A DNA stretch of 64,000 nucleotides, taken from positions 1,501,772 through 1,565,771 of the forward strand of contig RPFO01000436.1 in the NCBI GenBank assembly GCA_009746045.1. The letters are read 5' to 3'. Source of the DNA: Mesostigma viride (taxonomy: Eukaryota; Streptophyta; Mesostigmatophyceae; Mesostigmatales; Mesostigmataceae). Position numbers and translations under genes: made by a program. Below, in pieces: positions 50,953 to 62,674 of the stretch (within the stretch, counting starts at the first letter, position 1; the number at the start of each line of letters is the position of its first letter). Under the pieces are notes generated by a model. It saw nothing but the letters and a program-made list of their open reading frames with translations, did not search any database and was not told the DNA's origin.

Positions 50953-51589
50953 GCGCTATTGGGGGCCAGTAATACGGGGCCACCGCCGCCGACCCTCGTA
51001 TTACTCGCCAGCCCCTATTTCAAATTCAGGGGCCGGCGCTTACCGCAGCAGTCAGGCCCTGGGACGGGCCCCTAGTATCCAGGAAATTTTGCCTGGAGAT
51101 GTCACCCCTCCTGGAATCTAACTGCTGAATGGCCCGTCGAAAAAAGTTACTTGTAGTAGGATTGGCAGCTGTTTCAAAAAACTCAGCAGGTTTTCCTTGC
51201 TATGAATCCTCATTTATGTCACATGAGGCGCCATAATTCGGGAGGGGCCATTCAGCAGTCGTCGTCTTCTCCGTGAAAAACTGCACGGCAAAACTGCTTT
51301 TACTTTTTTTTAATTCGAAGGCATCTCGCGAGGAAATCATTTTTGGTCCAGAAAGGTCCAGGTGATGTTCAGTGGCAGTATCTGCCAGCCATATGTGTAC
51401 TTTGTGAATAACTGCCAGATTCATGGGAATCTTGTCCTTGTCCCGCAGGAACTTATTTCTTATTTCTGATTTCTGATTTGATGAATATTTTTGCGGATTT
51501 TTTTGACCTGCCACACTATTGGCTGGAGCTGTGGGCTTGTCTCCATGTTAACTTAAGCAGGGGAAACACAATATGCTTGTTTAGCCCTA

Positions 51590-52044
51590 CACCCCCCGCA
51601 TTGGTAGTTTTAATTCAGTTCAGCCAAAAGGCCCTTCGGAATTAGACATTAGCGTTTTATTGGTTGAAAGTGTTACTGTGTTCGCCCAATTAATTAATTA
51701 TTAGTTTGTTTGTTTGGTTACCGAACAACCGTTAAACCGGCTGCGAAATTTAATAATTCTTTGTTTGTTTTGTATAACCCAGCCGGATGCACTGCTCTTA
51801 CGGCTAGTAAAAGCACATTTTTCAGCCAGAGATTTAATATTTCTTTGTTTTTTACCGCAAAAGAAGCGCTCTTGGCAGTCAAATTATTTATTTACACTTT
51901 CTTTATTTGTTTGGTAGCTTCAAAAACTACAGGTCAGTACACTCGGGAATTAGTTAATTAAAATTCTTTTGTTTTATTTATCGTTTGCAGCTGGCCGGCG
52001 CCCAGCCTCATAATTATTTAGTAAAACTACCAATGCGGAGGGTG
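51590..52044. mobile_element. MITE copy B
   Basis: The ends are CACCCCCCGCATTGGTAGTT and its inverse, bordered by TA on both sides (51588-51589 and 52045-52046). The interior has the TTAATTAATTA and TTTGTTTGTTTGG motifs shared with MITE A at 278-745. It sits inside repeat R2 copy 2; the corresponding place in R2 copy 1 (about 36110) lacks it. Confidence 0.85.
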
Positions 52045-52344
52045 TAGTTTGCTCAGCAAAAGTGGCACTTTCTCAACATAGATGTTTTAAAAATATTTTT
52101 CCATTAATTTTGATCTATTTTGCGGTATTTTTGGAAAAGTATTTCAAAAGTTAAGGCCACCTGACACAATTTTGACCCTTTTGGCCTAACCAGCCTGTAG
52201 AGGACCGAGTTTTTGGGTTTCGTAGAAAATTCGCCCCGGTCAGAATGTTTGTCAAAAAAATTATCTCAAAATTTATTCAAATACTACGTGAAAAGATCTT
52301 TCTTGGACATATTTTTGGGATTTTTTTGGATTTGGTATGAGCGG

Positions 52345-55300
52345 CTAAATGTACGGTCAAAGTACAGGTGGTAAGGGTACTTTTCCACGTGAAACGCGAG
52401 TTCCGGAAATGCACGACCTAGCCATGGCGGCTCGCGCCCATGCATGCAGTTTACGTTTGCGGACGAGTTAGCTGTCCAAACTCAGGAAATAGATTTAAAA
52501 TGCCCTAAAGATGATAAAAATCAATTTTTAGCTCGCGGGGATGCGATTTACCCGGTGTCGGCACTGTTCTTGCTGGAAAAAACTGCGATAAGGCAGGTCG
52601 ACGGAATTGATGACTGCGCTTGCTTTCCGGCGCAATTTCAATGGCTGATAGGTTTCTTTCTACATTTTAACATGCATTGTATTAGAATAAATTGAGTGAC
52701 AGTATAGATTTGATGATTTCGACCATTCTGTCACGTCATGGTCTATGTGCCGAAGAGTGCCACTTTTGCGGGCACCGCCTGGGCCAAGGTAACGCCAGCC
52801 GTGCCAGGTAAAGCCGGATAATCGTTGCCTCTTCGTTCCTTGATGTTTGTACATGAGTTTAAGCTTGCGAGGCGTCGTCGGGTTCAGGTCTTGATGCTGT
52901 TTCTTGACCGTTGCCTGCCCCTCTCTAAAACCCCCTTTTCAGATGATGTTAGCAGGCATTTGCCTTAACCCAGTGTAGTTGTGCAGGGTTTTAGGAGCTG
53001 TGCAGGTTTAAACACCTTCGTAGATGTTAGTTATTCTCTTGCTACGTTCATACTGCATGATTGTGTGGCCACGGGCTGCGTCAAGGGTGCATTCAAGCTT
53101 TTACGGGTGAGTGAAAAGTCTTGGTGACAAACCACTGCCATCATGTGCCAGCAACTATGTTGGCCACATCATGGCAAGGCAAAACAGTTATAGCCATATC
53201 TATTGTTGTTAGAAACAATGGAAATATGCTTAACCTACCCATTATATTGGTGGTTGACACTTATAACATAACCCTTTGTTGGTAGGTATCCAAGCCCATT
53301 CCCTACATGCATGCATAGGCTCTCACTACATGATAAGGTATGATATACCTGAAGTATGATGATGCAAGTGTGTTGTCCTGTAATGCTTGAAGGGAAATGA
53401 GTTGATTGGGATGGTGGGTGGCCACGGTATTGTGTAGTATGACCGCACTTACATGCTAGCAAAGTTAGCAAAAGCCCCATTCCTCTCCTGAGGACTGAGA
53501 GTTTTTTAATTGTTTCAGGCAGTTGCAGTGGCCAAATTGAGCCCAGTTTTTTGCCACGTTTCAAGAACTATATTGTTTACATGCCTATATTTTTTCTTCA
53601 TGCACCAGGATTTGATTGAATTTTTCCCACTCGTTCTTATCCCGAAAAATGCAAATTCGCGAGGGGTGCCCAACGTCCGTGTAATTTTCAGGTGTTCGGG
53701 TCAAGTTTTCACATATGATGTATTTTTGCCAACAAAATGACATCTAGTACACCCCCGATCCACATCAAAACATTTGGGATGGACCCCCCACCTAGTCGCT
53801 ACACGCGGTTGAAAATTGTCAACTCAGTCCTCCTGTGAGGACTGAGTTGGGACAGACGACGAGTTAACCCCTAAATGGGCAGAAATACTGCCGATGCATC
53901 GGCTGTAACTTCACAATTTTGCAAACCAGATGCCATCCAACCCACCCATATCCAATGGCTGTCCTTGGGGGCCAAGCATGTCCATGAGTTGCCCTTCGGG
54001 TTGGTATATCACAACCTTACATATATGCAGGTTAGGCCATGTATAACTGCCGTCAAAGTCAGGGGGGTCAAGACGAGCGTTTTCATTTTTGGTAGAATGT
54101 GCATTTTGAATTATGTTGTAAGAGCTAGGCACCTACCACTTCAGGGATGATAAAAAATTAGTTGCTGAACAGTTTGAGCCATTGGGGTCATCATTTGGGT
54201 GGGTATACCAGCAGTTACACCCAGTACAGCCCATAGGGGTACCGTTGGTAAAAAGCAACCAAGGGGGTAGGAGTGGGCATACTACCTACTAATACCTACT
54301 AATATGGCCCCCAACCATGCCACACAATACATTTCCCTTCCACAATGATGGGGAAACATAACTGCATCATCACACTGCCCTTACATGGCACCTATGTGCA
54401 GGTGCCACCTTGTCCATGCACGTAGGTAACGTGGTACGGATACCCTACGCAAGGCATGCATTCTAGGAGGCAGCCACCAACAAACTAGTGATTTTAAGCC
54501 TATTTCAGCTTGCCCTAGCAAGGATAAACTAGGCCTAAGCTGCTATAGCTTGCCAGGTGATGGCCAGCACACCTGGTGGCACATGCTGACAATGGGAAGC
54601 TTCTACTCACCGGTTACATGCTTGATGATGCCACAGAGACCAGCCAACTGCCTCACACTCATGCAATATGTGTGTGGGAAATGTATAACAAACATATATG
54701 GAGGTATTCAAACCCATACAGCCTCTAAAACTTAGCACCATCACACTGTGGCAGGTCAACTGACTGATGGAAGCATCTAAGAAGGGTGTTTTAGAAAGGG
54801 GCCAGGCCAGGGTCAAGAAAGAGCATGAATAATGCAAAAAGAATGTGCTACACAAGCTAGAACGTATATATAAACGTCAAACATCGATAGGAAAACGATG
54901 CTTAAGCTTTACCAGGCATGGATGGCGTTACCTTGGCCCAGGCGGTGGCCGCAAAATGGGGCATTTCGGCACACCAAAGTTGTGCAGCATGGTCGCTGGA
55001 TTCGGCGATTTCTGGCCACCCTTGCAGGTTTACGACTACTATGTATCATAAAAAGTACAAAGAAACCAATATATCCTTTAAAATACGCCGGAAAGGTATT
55101 GCTGTCAACGTTTCTATCGTCCGGCCTGATCGCAGTTTTTTCCAGCAAGAACGCTGCCGAAACCTATCAAATGGCATTCCCGCGAACCAAAAATTGGCCT
55201 GTATCATCTTTAGGACGTATAAAATCAATTTCCTGAGTTTGGTCAGAAAATTCGAACTCAAACGTAAATGCCATGCGTGGGCGCAAGCCGCCATGGCCAG

Positions 55301-55370
55301 GTCGTCGTTTTCCGGAATGCACGTTGTACGCGAATAAGTACCCTGACCCCTTGTACTTTGACCGACCAGA
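52345..55370. mobile_element. Foldback-like element with ~480-bp inverted arms
   Basis: The left arm (about 52345-52828) and right arm (about 54893-55370) are inverse copies along most of their length. Shared words include GGTCAAAGTACA, CCGCCATGGC, TTCCTGAGTTTGG, TTTTTTCCAGCAAGAAC and GCGTTACCTTGGCCCAGGCG. The arms are clearly diverged. The 2.06-kb centre has no convincing gene; at 53821-53848 it has a perfect 12-bp stem hairpin (AACTCAGTCCTC, loop CTGT). The outer limits and target duplication were not resolved. Short frames inside the arms are not taken as genes. Confidence 0.7.
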
Positions 55371-55779
55371 ACACCTCTATAACTTTGTCAGAAGTATGCA
55401 AACGCTAGTACCATGCTTTAGAGTATTTTATAAACTTTCGATCTTCTCAGCTAAACTTTTCCTAATTCTCAATAGTTTTCGCGGCATTTGGTCCCCCGAG
55501 AAGGGGCCGACGTGTCGGCTGTAACTCAGTTTTTGGCGGAAAATCGGCAGCCAGACCATTTAGGGGTTAAAGACTGTTTTAAAGAGGAATGGGAGAACGT
55601 TTCCAACGTTGTTGCTTTCATTACTGTGAAGAAAGAGCCTTTTCAGTTGCTGACAATGAGATGGAAGCTGTCTCATGCAAATTACCCAGGCAATGCAAGT
55701 GGTGCAAGGTGAGGCCATGCATGGCTGATATTGCCTTCATGCGTGAGTTGAGCAGGAGACTGGCTGGGTGTGTGGCTGG
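55371..55779. other. No gene seen
   Basis: It shares short words with 53850-53900 (taggggttaa, ATCGGCTGTAACT-like), so it is probably decayed repeat DNA. Confidence 0.5.
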
Positions 55780-56600
55780 CTAGGTGAGCGGGGCGTGTAT
55801 GGAGTGTTGCAATGGTGAGGGCATGCGAAGCGGGCACATGCCTGGCTGGTGTGGGTGTTGGGTAGTTAGGTGGTTCGGTGATTGTGTTGTTGAGTGGTTA
55901 GGTGATTAGGTGGTTGTGTAGCTGGGTGATTGGTTGTTTGGTTGTTTGATTGCCCAGAGAGCCTTGGGTGGGAGGCTTGGGCTATAGATGCTTCAAGGGA
56001 TGCCTAGGCGTGGGTGGGTTCAATGGCAGGTGGCTGGCTGATAGGTGGATGCCTTGGTAAATGGCTGGCTGCGTAGGTGGGAGCACAGGCAGTTGGAGAG
56101 GGTGGGTGGCTGGCTGGTCATGGTGGGTGGATGAGTGCAGGGGCGGTGGGTTATTGGCAGATGGCCAGGTGGCTGGGTGATGATAGGCTTTGGGGACTTT
56201 GAAGTGGGTGTTTCGTTGGATGCATGAGTGAAACAACTGCACGGTTGTGAGGGTGGTGGGTTGGTGGTTGGTTGGTTAGGGATGTGTGTGTGTGTGTGGG
56301 TTGGTGGGTGGGCCATTGGTGGTTGGTGGCTGGTGGATGTGTAGATGACTAGATGTGTGTGTGTGGGCGAAGGAACGGGTGGGCGCACAGATATCGGGAT
56401 GCGTGGATGGGTTTATGGTTGGGACCGACTCACCTATCGCGGGTGAAGGGCTGTGCAGGTTTGGGGTGAGGTAGGTGTCGGGGTGCTGGCTGAGAAAATG
56501 CATGTGTGGGTGGGTCAGTGGGTGGGTCAGTGGGTATATAAGGGTGTGGGGGCAGTGAGTGGTTGAGTGGGTAGGTGCGTGGGTGGGTCAACTGCGGGTG
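55780..56600. repeat. G/T-rich low-complexity tract
   Basis: Irregular GGTG, GGCTGG and TGGGTGGG repeats. On the minus strand they give Pro/Thr/His-rich frames, which are not taken as genes. Confidence 0.8.
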
Positions 56601-57574
56601 GCCGGACGGGTGCGTACGGGGCCAGCTGGTGTTACGCCGCAAGCCTCGGCCGCCACCTCTACCTCTACCTGTCCTGATGCTACCTAGACTAGTAAGGCCG
56701 CCTCTAGTTAAACCCCTAGCGAAAGACGAACGAGACGATCCAGATCTCAATGCATTTACGTATGTGCTACTGTAATACGCCATAAGCCATTTACACAAAC
56801 CCGTTTACTCCAGGAATAGAGGAAGGAAACACAACTACACTGCCGTGACCCAAGCTAATGTGTGTTAATTCATTTAACACACGCCGAGTGACCACACAAG
56901 GAGTGGAACGTGCATAAATGGTCACCAACGGTCCAACAGGCTCGGGCCGACCTGGCCCTCGCCTGCAGAAACACAGAAACACAGGCAGGTGCACAGATGC
57001 ACGCCGGTCCACTACATTCTACCAAAGGATAAGGACCACTAATAAAGTACGCGGCGCGGCGCCCAAAGGCACCCAATATACCACAGTACTGTTACGAGGA
57101 CAATAATGTCCCAGCTAGGACTACACGTAAACCTAGGAACAACCGAGGCCAAGGACCTAATTTACGTCCGTAACTACAACGAATTGTTACGCGACGTAAC
57201 ACCTCCCCCCCCCACAAAAGGTGGGGAGCCCTCTCCCTACGCACAGGGAGGAAACCAAAGGGGTAGGAAAAACCTAATGCACCCAACACACACCAACACA
57301 ATCGATAGACCATCCCAGATACAAAGCACCAATAGTTCACACGGTCTCCACCACCACGCCGGGTGGTGTAGGGTTAGCCAGCACCAAGCCTGGTGGGAGG
57401 TTCCCCTAACTGCCTGGAACGGAGTCCTTGCCGGGGGGACGGCACTGGGCAGGACACACAGAGTAAACACATCAGTACTAAGGACCAAGAACAGCCAACC
57501 AACTGGCCAGAATATGAGGGCGACTCTATATACCGGAGGGACAACACCCTCAGGTCGGGCCTAAGGCCCTCTAT
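56601..57574. other. No gene firmly supported
   Basis: Several short frames lie on both strands. It may be the 3' part of the minus-strand unit that ends at 57575. No LTR could be matched to another copy in the window. Confidence 0.4.
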
Positions 57575-59010
57575 CTAGTGGCCATCCGTCTGATACGTGC
57601 CACGAGAGGCCAGCAGGACCTCCAGGTAGGCCTGGTAGTGGGCCACATCCTCGACATTGTCATGCCTATCTACAGTGAGGAAAACATCGGCCCACACGCC
57701 GTCAGGAAAAAGGCCCAGAAAGGCCCAGTAATACCTATGCTGCGTAAGAACGACCTGGCCACGGGCCCAGTCCAGGAAGCCACAGGCAAAGAGGCGAAGG
57801 AAAGGCTCTACCGCGATCAAACAGAGGGCCCGCAGGAGGAGGCGATGGTACCGGATCCGAGGGCGCAAACCCGTCGGGAAGAACAGATCCACCAGGGGCT
57901 CCACGTTGGACGGCCACATCCGGATGTGCCGAACCTCTCGGGAGCGCCAACGACGAGCACACTGTCGCGACCCGAATGTCTCTAGGTAGTCGCTGGCCCG
58001 AGGAGGAGGGTGGCCACGGGAGTCTAGACCCTGGCCCGGGATAGGCGCCGGGCGACGGGCATCCCACTCAAGGATGGGCTGGAGGACCGTGTTGTACGCA
58101 GCACCCGGTACCGCAGGAAACTCTACCGTAAGGGCATCCGAAGCCATAATGCCCAGAGGCGGAGGGTAAGCCCACTGGAACCCACCGTAGGTGTCCAAGT
58201 CGTTGTGGCGCCTAGCCCAGCGATACAGAACGCGCCGAACCAGGATCTCACCCTGGAACACAGGATCAGCTAAAATAACCATGTCGAAAGGGGGCCGATC
58301 AGTCTCAATGGGTAGGCCACGATCCCGCGGCGCCCGACACACCTGGGAGAACCCGTAGGACATGGGCGAGATGGCAAGCTCGGCGGAGGCGCGCGGCAGG
58401 TCACACTGGCGGCAGGCGAGTGCGGACATACCATACCCAGGAACGGGCGTGTCGCGCGACTCCGGCGTCGCATGCACCACAGAAGGGGCCCTGTCCCGAT
58501 CACCCTGGGACAACTCCCGGAGGGAATCGGCAGCGCGGGTGGCGCGAGGATCCTGACCGGTGGACCGAACAACCGCAGCCAAAGACCGCGAGGCCGATCG
58601 AAGGGGCAGGGGCCGAAGCAGGGGCGGGAGCCGACACCGACGCAGGTGGCACTGGTACAACAGTAGGTCGCGCCGGACCCGAAGCCAGAGAGGGCCGTGA
58701 CGGACCCGCCACCGCATCTGGCGCGCCGGTCTCCGTTGCCGGCGCACCCTCAGGCCACATATTGAAAATAGGGCCCGTAGGGACAGGCAGTCCGGCATAA
58801 GATTGGTTGCCATCCAAGCTCCAGTCGGGCACCGGAATCCTCTGCGGGGGACCACCCTCCCAAAGCCTGGGATGATCGCCCGTGTCGCTGAAGAAACCCC
58901 GAACTGGCTGCGATGGCGCAGCGGGCGGCCCAGAGGAGGCGACGGCGGGCACAGCCGCTGGGGCGGAAGACTCGCGTCGCGGCGCAGAAACGTCGGCCGC
59001 AGGCACAGAG
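57575..59010 (-). CDS. Unknown Ala/Pro-rich then globular protein, one frame change
   Basis: On the minus strand, an Ala/Pro/Ser-rich frame from about 59010 (with DTGDHPRLWEGG, VPDWSLDGNQSYAGLP) runs to about 58600. It continues after a one-base frame change as a more globular segment: GYGMSALACRQCDLP, DMVILADPVFQGE, DTYGGFQWAYPPPLG, SDYLETFGSRQCARRW, QHRYYWAFLGLFPDG, stopping at 57575. No ATG heads the first segment, so it may be an internal exon; an upstream partner could be the frame at 59561-60334. I do not recognise a domain. The position beside a gag suggests a mobile-element product, but this is only inference. Confidence 0.45.
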
Positions 59011-59560
59011 GCAGTTAAAGCGCAATGTGTAGGGATAGATAGATTCCAATGCGCGCGGATAGATTCATCATGAGAATGGTTGGAATGGAGCTTGGTTAAA
59101 AATATAGGCTTACAGCACTCGTGCACGTGAGTGCTTAGACACAAGTTTGCCAAGTCAAGGCAACACCAGTGAGGCGGGCTCGCAAGAGATCTGACCAGTT
59201 GGCACTGGCCTATTCTTTACATACTTGTGCACTGTGCTTTGCTAGGCCTGAGCAGCCTCGTAGGCCTGCTCAGTATTAACACCCCCGGTACAGTATTAAC
59301 AACCTGTACAGCGTCCAGATCCTATACAGTAGGTCTGCCATACAGGCACAGTGACCACAGTGTACAGTCCATAGTGATTATTGCGTCTGCACCCAATAGT
59401 CCAGGACTAAGCCTGCGGTACCAACAGACCACAGGTTAAGGTTCCTATTTCCTGCGTACGACGTATGAATCCAATACCGTCGTAGGTTCAGCACCTAATT
59501 CCTGTCAGCCCAGGAATTACTGTCGACCCCATATGTCGTCGGCACATATTCACGCACGAC
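59011..59560. other. No gene seen
   Basis: It may be an intron between the two minus-strand segments, but no clear donor and acceptor pair was found. Confidence 0.4.
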
Positions 59561-60334
59561 TTAGAAGAACAGCCCGCCCGCGCTCGCGCGCGACCGGGAA
59601 GTCGGAACACCATAACTTTCTTGATACTTGTCGGAATGAACTCGTTCCGGTGTCGCTGGAATCGCAGAGATATGCCGAATCAGGATCACGCCAATGCGCT
59701 TGGCTTTAACTGAGGCAACCAGAGGTGTCGGAGCCGCAGCAACCGAAGAAACCGCAGCTACCGAAGGCTCGCGCGGAGCAGGCGAAACCACAGGTGCCGA
59801 AACAACCGAAGGGGTAGGGGGCGCGGACCCAACAGGCACCCCACCTGGCGTGGCCGGGGCCTGCGCTTGGGCCGCCATGAAGGCCCCGAACGCCGTGGTC
59901 AGGGACTGAATCTGGGCTTGCATCGCCGAAACAGTCGCCGAGAGAGGATCAGGCTCGCGCTCCAAACCCAAAGGGGTAGGCTCCACTGAAGCACGCCGGG
60001 TCGACCGTGGTGACGACGGGACAGGGGAGGGAGCCGACGCTGAGGAGGAGGACGCTGCGCTCGAGGCTGAATATTCTGGAGTGTAATGTGCCTCGACTGG
60101 GGCGTCCGTAGGGGCAGGATCACCAACTGCTACTCCCGCTGACTGGTCTGCAATTTCCATGAACTCTACTGCCCGTAGAAGGTCGCAGGGGTTCTCATCT
60201 ACTTCTGCATCACCCTCAGCCGGAAGCCAGGGGAACACATCCCGTAGGCAGGAGCGGCCCACAGGGGTAGAAAGGTAGGAGAACACCCGGGAGCACTGGA
60301 GAACCGCAGCTATCTGAGTTGGTTGGAGACCCAT
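59561..60334 (-). CDS. Unknown protein, gag-like composition
   Basis: ATG at 60334, 257 residues. Residues 1-60 look globular (QIAAVLQCSRVFSYLSTPVG, LLRAVEFMEIAD). Then comes an Ala/Ser/Pro-rich region with a short helical stretch SAMQAQIQSLTTAFGAFMAAQ, and then a more basic tail. No zinc knuckle or other known motif was seen. It is transcribed away from the gag that starts at 60812, with 477 bp between. It could be the first exon of a unit continuing into 59010-57575. Confidence 0.45.
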   Translation of the reverse strand: MGLQPTQIAAVLQCSRVFSYLSTPVGRSCLRDVFPWLPAEGDAEVDENPCDLLRAVEFMEIADQSAGVAVGDPAPTDAPVEAHYTPEYSASSAASSSSASAPSPVPSSPRSTRRASVEPTPLGLEREPDPLSATVSAMQAQIQSLTTAFGAFMAAQAQAPATPGGVPVGSAPPTPSVVSAPVVSPAPREPSVAAVSSVAAAPTPLVASVKAKRIGVILIRHISAIPATPERVHSDKYQESYGVPTSRSRASAGGLFF

Positions 60335-60811
60335 CTAGGGTCCACATGGGTCCTCAGAGATAGAGGATCTTGTACAGATTACTACAATATACTTTATTGT
60401 AGTATTGGGCCAATGACTGTACTTCACTAGTACTCGCCAATGGGATAACGCCACGTAGAATATGTGGGCGTCTCCCAGGCCTCCACGTCACCGGCTGGTC
60501 AAGGGCCGGTGTAGTACTGTCAATAGGACTGAGCCGACTATCGGCCTATTATGTATGCGCATCTGCCTTGGTACCTCCTAGAGGATTCTAGAAGTATCTA
60601 ACACGCGGCATGCACTGAACTACACGGAATGCATGTCCACGTAGGATATTCAGCAAGACTGATGAAGGTGCCAAGCGCAATAGAATATATGCGCAACGAA
60701 GACGAATTATGCAGCAACGACAATAACGTATGAGAACAATAAACACAACGTTCATTTCATGCTTTCTGATTTACATCGCATTCCATTTATTTGCAACTTG
60801 TATTCATTGCA
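60335..60811. promoter_or_regulatory. Intergenic region between divergent reading frames
   Basis: It separates the minus-strand frame (start 60334) from gag (start 60812) and holds a hairpin TACTACAATA...TTATTGTAGTA near 60380-60403. It may hold promoters for both directions or part of an LTR. No repeat copy was found in the window, so neither is shown. Confidence 0.3.
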
Positions 60812-62053
60812 ATGTCTTCGGACGACAATCTTTCAGAGCAGAGGTCTGGCCCTGGTGAGCACGGACCGGCTCAATTTTCTGTCGACCCTGGCCCAGGCGA
60901 GCACAGGGATGACAATAAGAATATGTCCGACCAGCCCCGGGAGGAGGGCTGCGGGCAGGGAAGTACTAGTAGTGACAACCAGCGTGCGCGTGATAAAGTG
61001 CTTCGGCGGGAGACCTTGCTTCAAGAGGCGAAGCTGCTGTCGGCAATCAAGAAATGGGTTCCAGCCCCGCTGGTGCCTGGTGCTATTCAAGCAGACCGGG
61101 ATCGCTTTGTAAGCTCTCTTGGGCCGTTTTTCCGCAGGCTCGCGGGCAACCGAGACATCATTCCGGACTGGCTGGAGTTTCTTCGTGGAACCCCGCTGGG
61201 AGACCGCGAGAAAAACCACCCAGAGTGGATTTCGCTGCTGGATAGAGCACAGCGTCTGCGGTGGTCGCCGTTCGAGTTTCTGCGCCGAGCGAGGGAGACT
61301 TTTCTTCGTTCTATCACTGCCAAAACCTGCGACGAGATCGAGGAATTTGTAGATGCAAAGCCGAAGCCCGGGCAGACCATCATCGAGCACCTCAACTCTT
61401 ACTACGACATGCTGGAGAAGCAGGGGCTCCGGTGGCCTGACGAGGCGGTGAATCTCCGATGGATCCAAAACTGTGCTCTGTCCGAATCCGAGAAGCGGAA
61501 TTTGGTCGCCAACTGCCGCGGTTACCTGTGCGACACTCACCGATGCAGAGCTCACCTCAAGGAGCTCCTGACGAATCAAACCCGTGTTTCCAGAGAAGGA
61601 GGTGCCGCGGAGGTGCCTCGTGTCGCCATGGTGATGGAGCAGCAACGGGAAATCTTCTGCTACAACTGCGGGCAGCCCGGGCACACACGCCGCGCATGTA
61701 AGGGTAAGGTTGTCGCTAATTCTGAGTCCTTCCCTCCCTGCACTTTCTGTAATAGGACTAACCATCTGGCTAAGGATTGCTACTTTCGCAAGTGCAAGTC
61801 TTGTGGCAATTCTGGACACGATGCGTCTGCCTGCAGGAGCAAGGCGGGCGCTGGACCCAAGGATACCCAGATGGAGGTCCTCAAGCTGCTGCAGCAGATC
61901 TCCCAAGCCGTCAAGAGCGGTGCCCTTCGTGGTGGCGACGCTTCTCAGCCGCGTGGTGGTGACGCTTCCCAGCCGCGTGGTGGTGATGCTTCTCAGCCGC
62001 GGGGTGGCAATACCTCTCGTGGCCGCAAGAGAAAGCAGCAGCAGAAAAACTAG
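60812..62053 (+). CDS. gag: Retrotransposon Gag with three CCHC zinc knuckles
   Basis: ATG 60812, 413 residues. The middle (FLRRARETFLRSITAKTCDE, PGQTIIEHLNSYYDMLEKQ) fits the helical retrotransposon Gag capsid fold. Residues about 283-341 hold three canonical CX2CX4HX4C knuckles (CYNCGQPGHTRRAC, CTFCNRTNHLAKDC, CKSCGNSGHDASAC), which bind element RNA. The C-terminal tail has three RGGDASQP repeats, then RKRKQQQKN, a basic patch. Gag packages the RNA genome into cytoplasmic particles. The next frames, out of register, look like pol parts. Nothing here marks a virus; it looks like an endogenous LTR-type element. LTRs and primer-binding site were not found. Confidence 0.9.
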   Translation: MSSDDNLSEQRSGPGEHGPAQFSVDPGPGEHRDDNKNMSDQPREEGCGQGSTSSDNQRARDKVLRRETLLQEAKLLSAIKKWVPAPLVPGAIQADRDRFVSSLGPFFRRLAGNRDIIPDWLEFLRGTPLGDREKNHPEWISLLDRAQRLRWSPFEFLRRARETFLRSITAKTCDEIEEFVDAKPKPGQTIIEHLNSYYDMLEKQGLRWPDEAVNLRWIQNCALSESEKRNLVANCRGYLCDTHRCRAHLKELLTNQTRVSREGGAAEVPRVAMVMEQQREIFCYNCGQPGHTRRACKGKVVANSESFPPCTFCNRTNHLAKDCYFRKCKSCGNSGHDASACRSKAGAGPKDTQMEVLKLLQQISQAVKSGALRGGDASQPRGGDASQPRGGDASQPRGGNTSRGRKRKQQQKN

Positions 62054-62093
62054 ATGATCCTCTCTGTTTATATAACCCGGCTACAGCGTCCTT

Positions 62094-62522
62094 ATGGATG
62101 CTGATGAGAGTGGACTCATGGCAGATGAGGCCTGCCAGGTGGTAGGGGCTCCAGCAGTAACCCCTACTGACCGTAAAGCTGCCCCAGTGAGCAGCAGTAA
62201 AAGTGCCCCTGTTTGTGGCATTCCTATCCATGCCTGGAATAAAAAGAGTACCCCAGAGGGAACTCTTCCTGTAAATAATACATGTGGATCTGCTCCTGGT
62301 TGTAGACAGATGCCACATGGTGTTGCCCAGGTGAGCAACGTATCTGTGAACAATACATGTGGTGCAGCTCCTGTTTGTAGCCAAGCACCCATTGATATTG
62401 TTAACAGTCAAGCTCCTCAGAGCAATAATCCTTGTTATATTGATAATAAAAACTTGGACTCTTGCTCTACCAGGAACGTGGATGCCCGTCCATGTCCTGA
62501 AGAGCCATCACCTAATGATTGA
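62094..62522 (+). CDS. Small Cys-containing frame downstream of gag
   Basis: ATG 62094, 142 residues, starting 40 bp after the gag stop in another frame. It has an internal repeat, VNNTCGSAPGC / VNNTCGAAPVC, and no zinc knuckle or protease motif. It could be an accessory frame or decayed pol. Directly after it, in another frame, comes a helical segment VDRYIQELKKLVMSGDYPEMF that may belong to the same decayed polyprotein. Confidence 0.45.
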   Translation: MDADESGLMADEACQVVGAPAVTPTDRKAAPVSSSKSAPVCGIPIHAWNKKSTPEGTLPVNNTCGSAPGCRQMPHGVAQVSNVSVNNTCGAAPVCSQAPIDIVNSQAPQSNNPCYIDNKNLDSCSTRNVDARPCPEEPSPND

Positions 62523-62674
62523 TCTTAGGATTTTGGCTAACTCTGATCTGCCTTTCCTAAGGATTGTGGGTCGTGAAGATCATCAAGCCCAAGGCAAGGT
62601 TGACAGATATATACAGGAGCTTAAGAAGTTGGTAATGTCTGGGGATTATCCTGAGATGTTTAAACCAACTTTTG

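Larger units (their letters stand above)
50574..52215 (-). repeat. Dispersed repeat R2, copy 2 (inverse of the 36-kb copy)
   Basis: In minus orientation it shows, in the same order as 36080-36780, CCTCTACAGGCTGGTTAGG, GATTTCCTCGCGAG, TGCAGTTTTTCA, GAGGGGTGACAT, ACTAGGGGCCCGT and the GCGCAAGGCTGG repeats. It is longer because MITE copy B (51590-52044) and a 20-bp minisatellite lie inside it. An 11-bp word CTGCTGAATGG and its inverse occur at about 51122 and 51248. No gene was found. Confidence 0.75.

Noticed and set aside
55982-56503. Pro/Thr/His-rich minus-strand proteins
   Set aside because: They translate the G/T-rich low-complexity tract and have no splice or start context.
60335-60811. 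An LTR upstream of gag
   Set aside because: No second copy, no TG...CA borders and no tRNA-complementary primer site could be recognised in the window.
60833-61906. A 357-codon minus-strand frame
   Set aside because: It lies antisense to gag, which has canonical zinc knuckles; the antisense frame is a by-product of codon composition.
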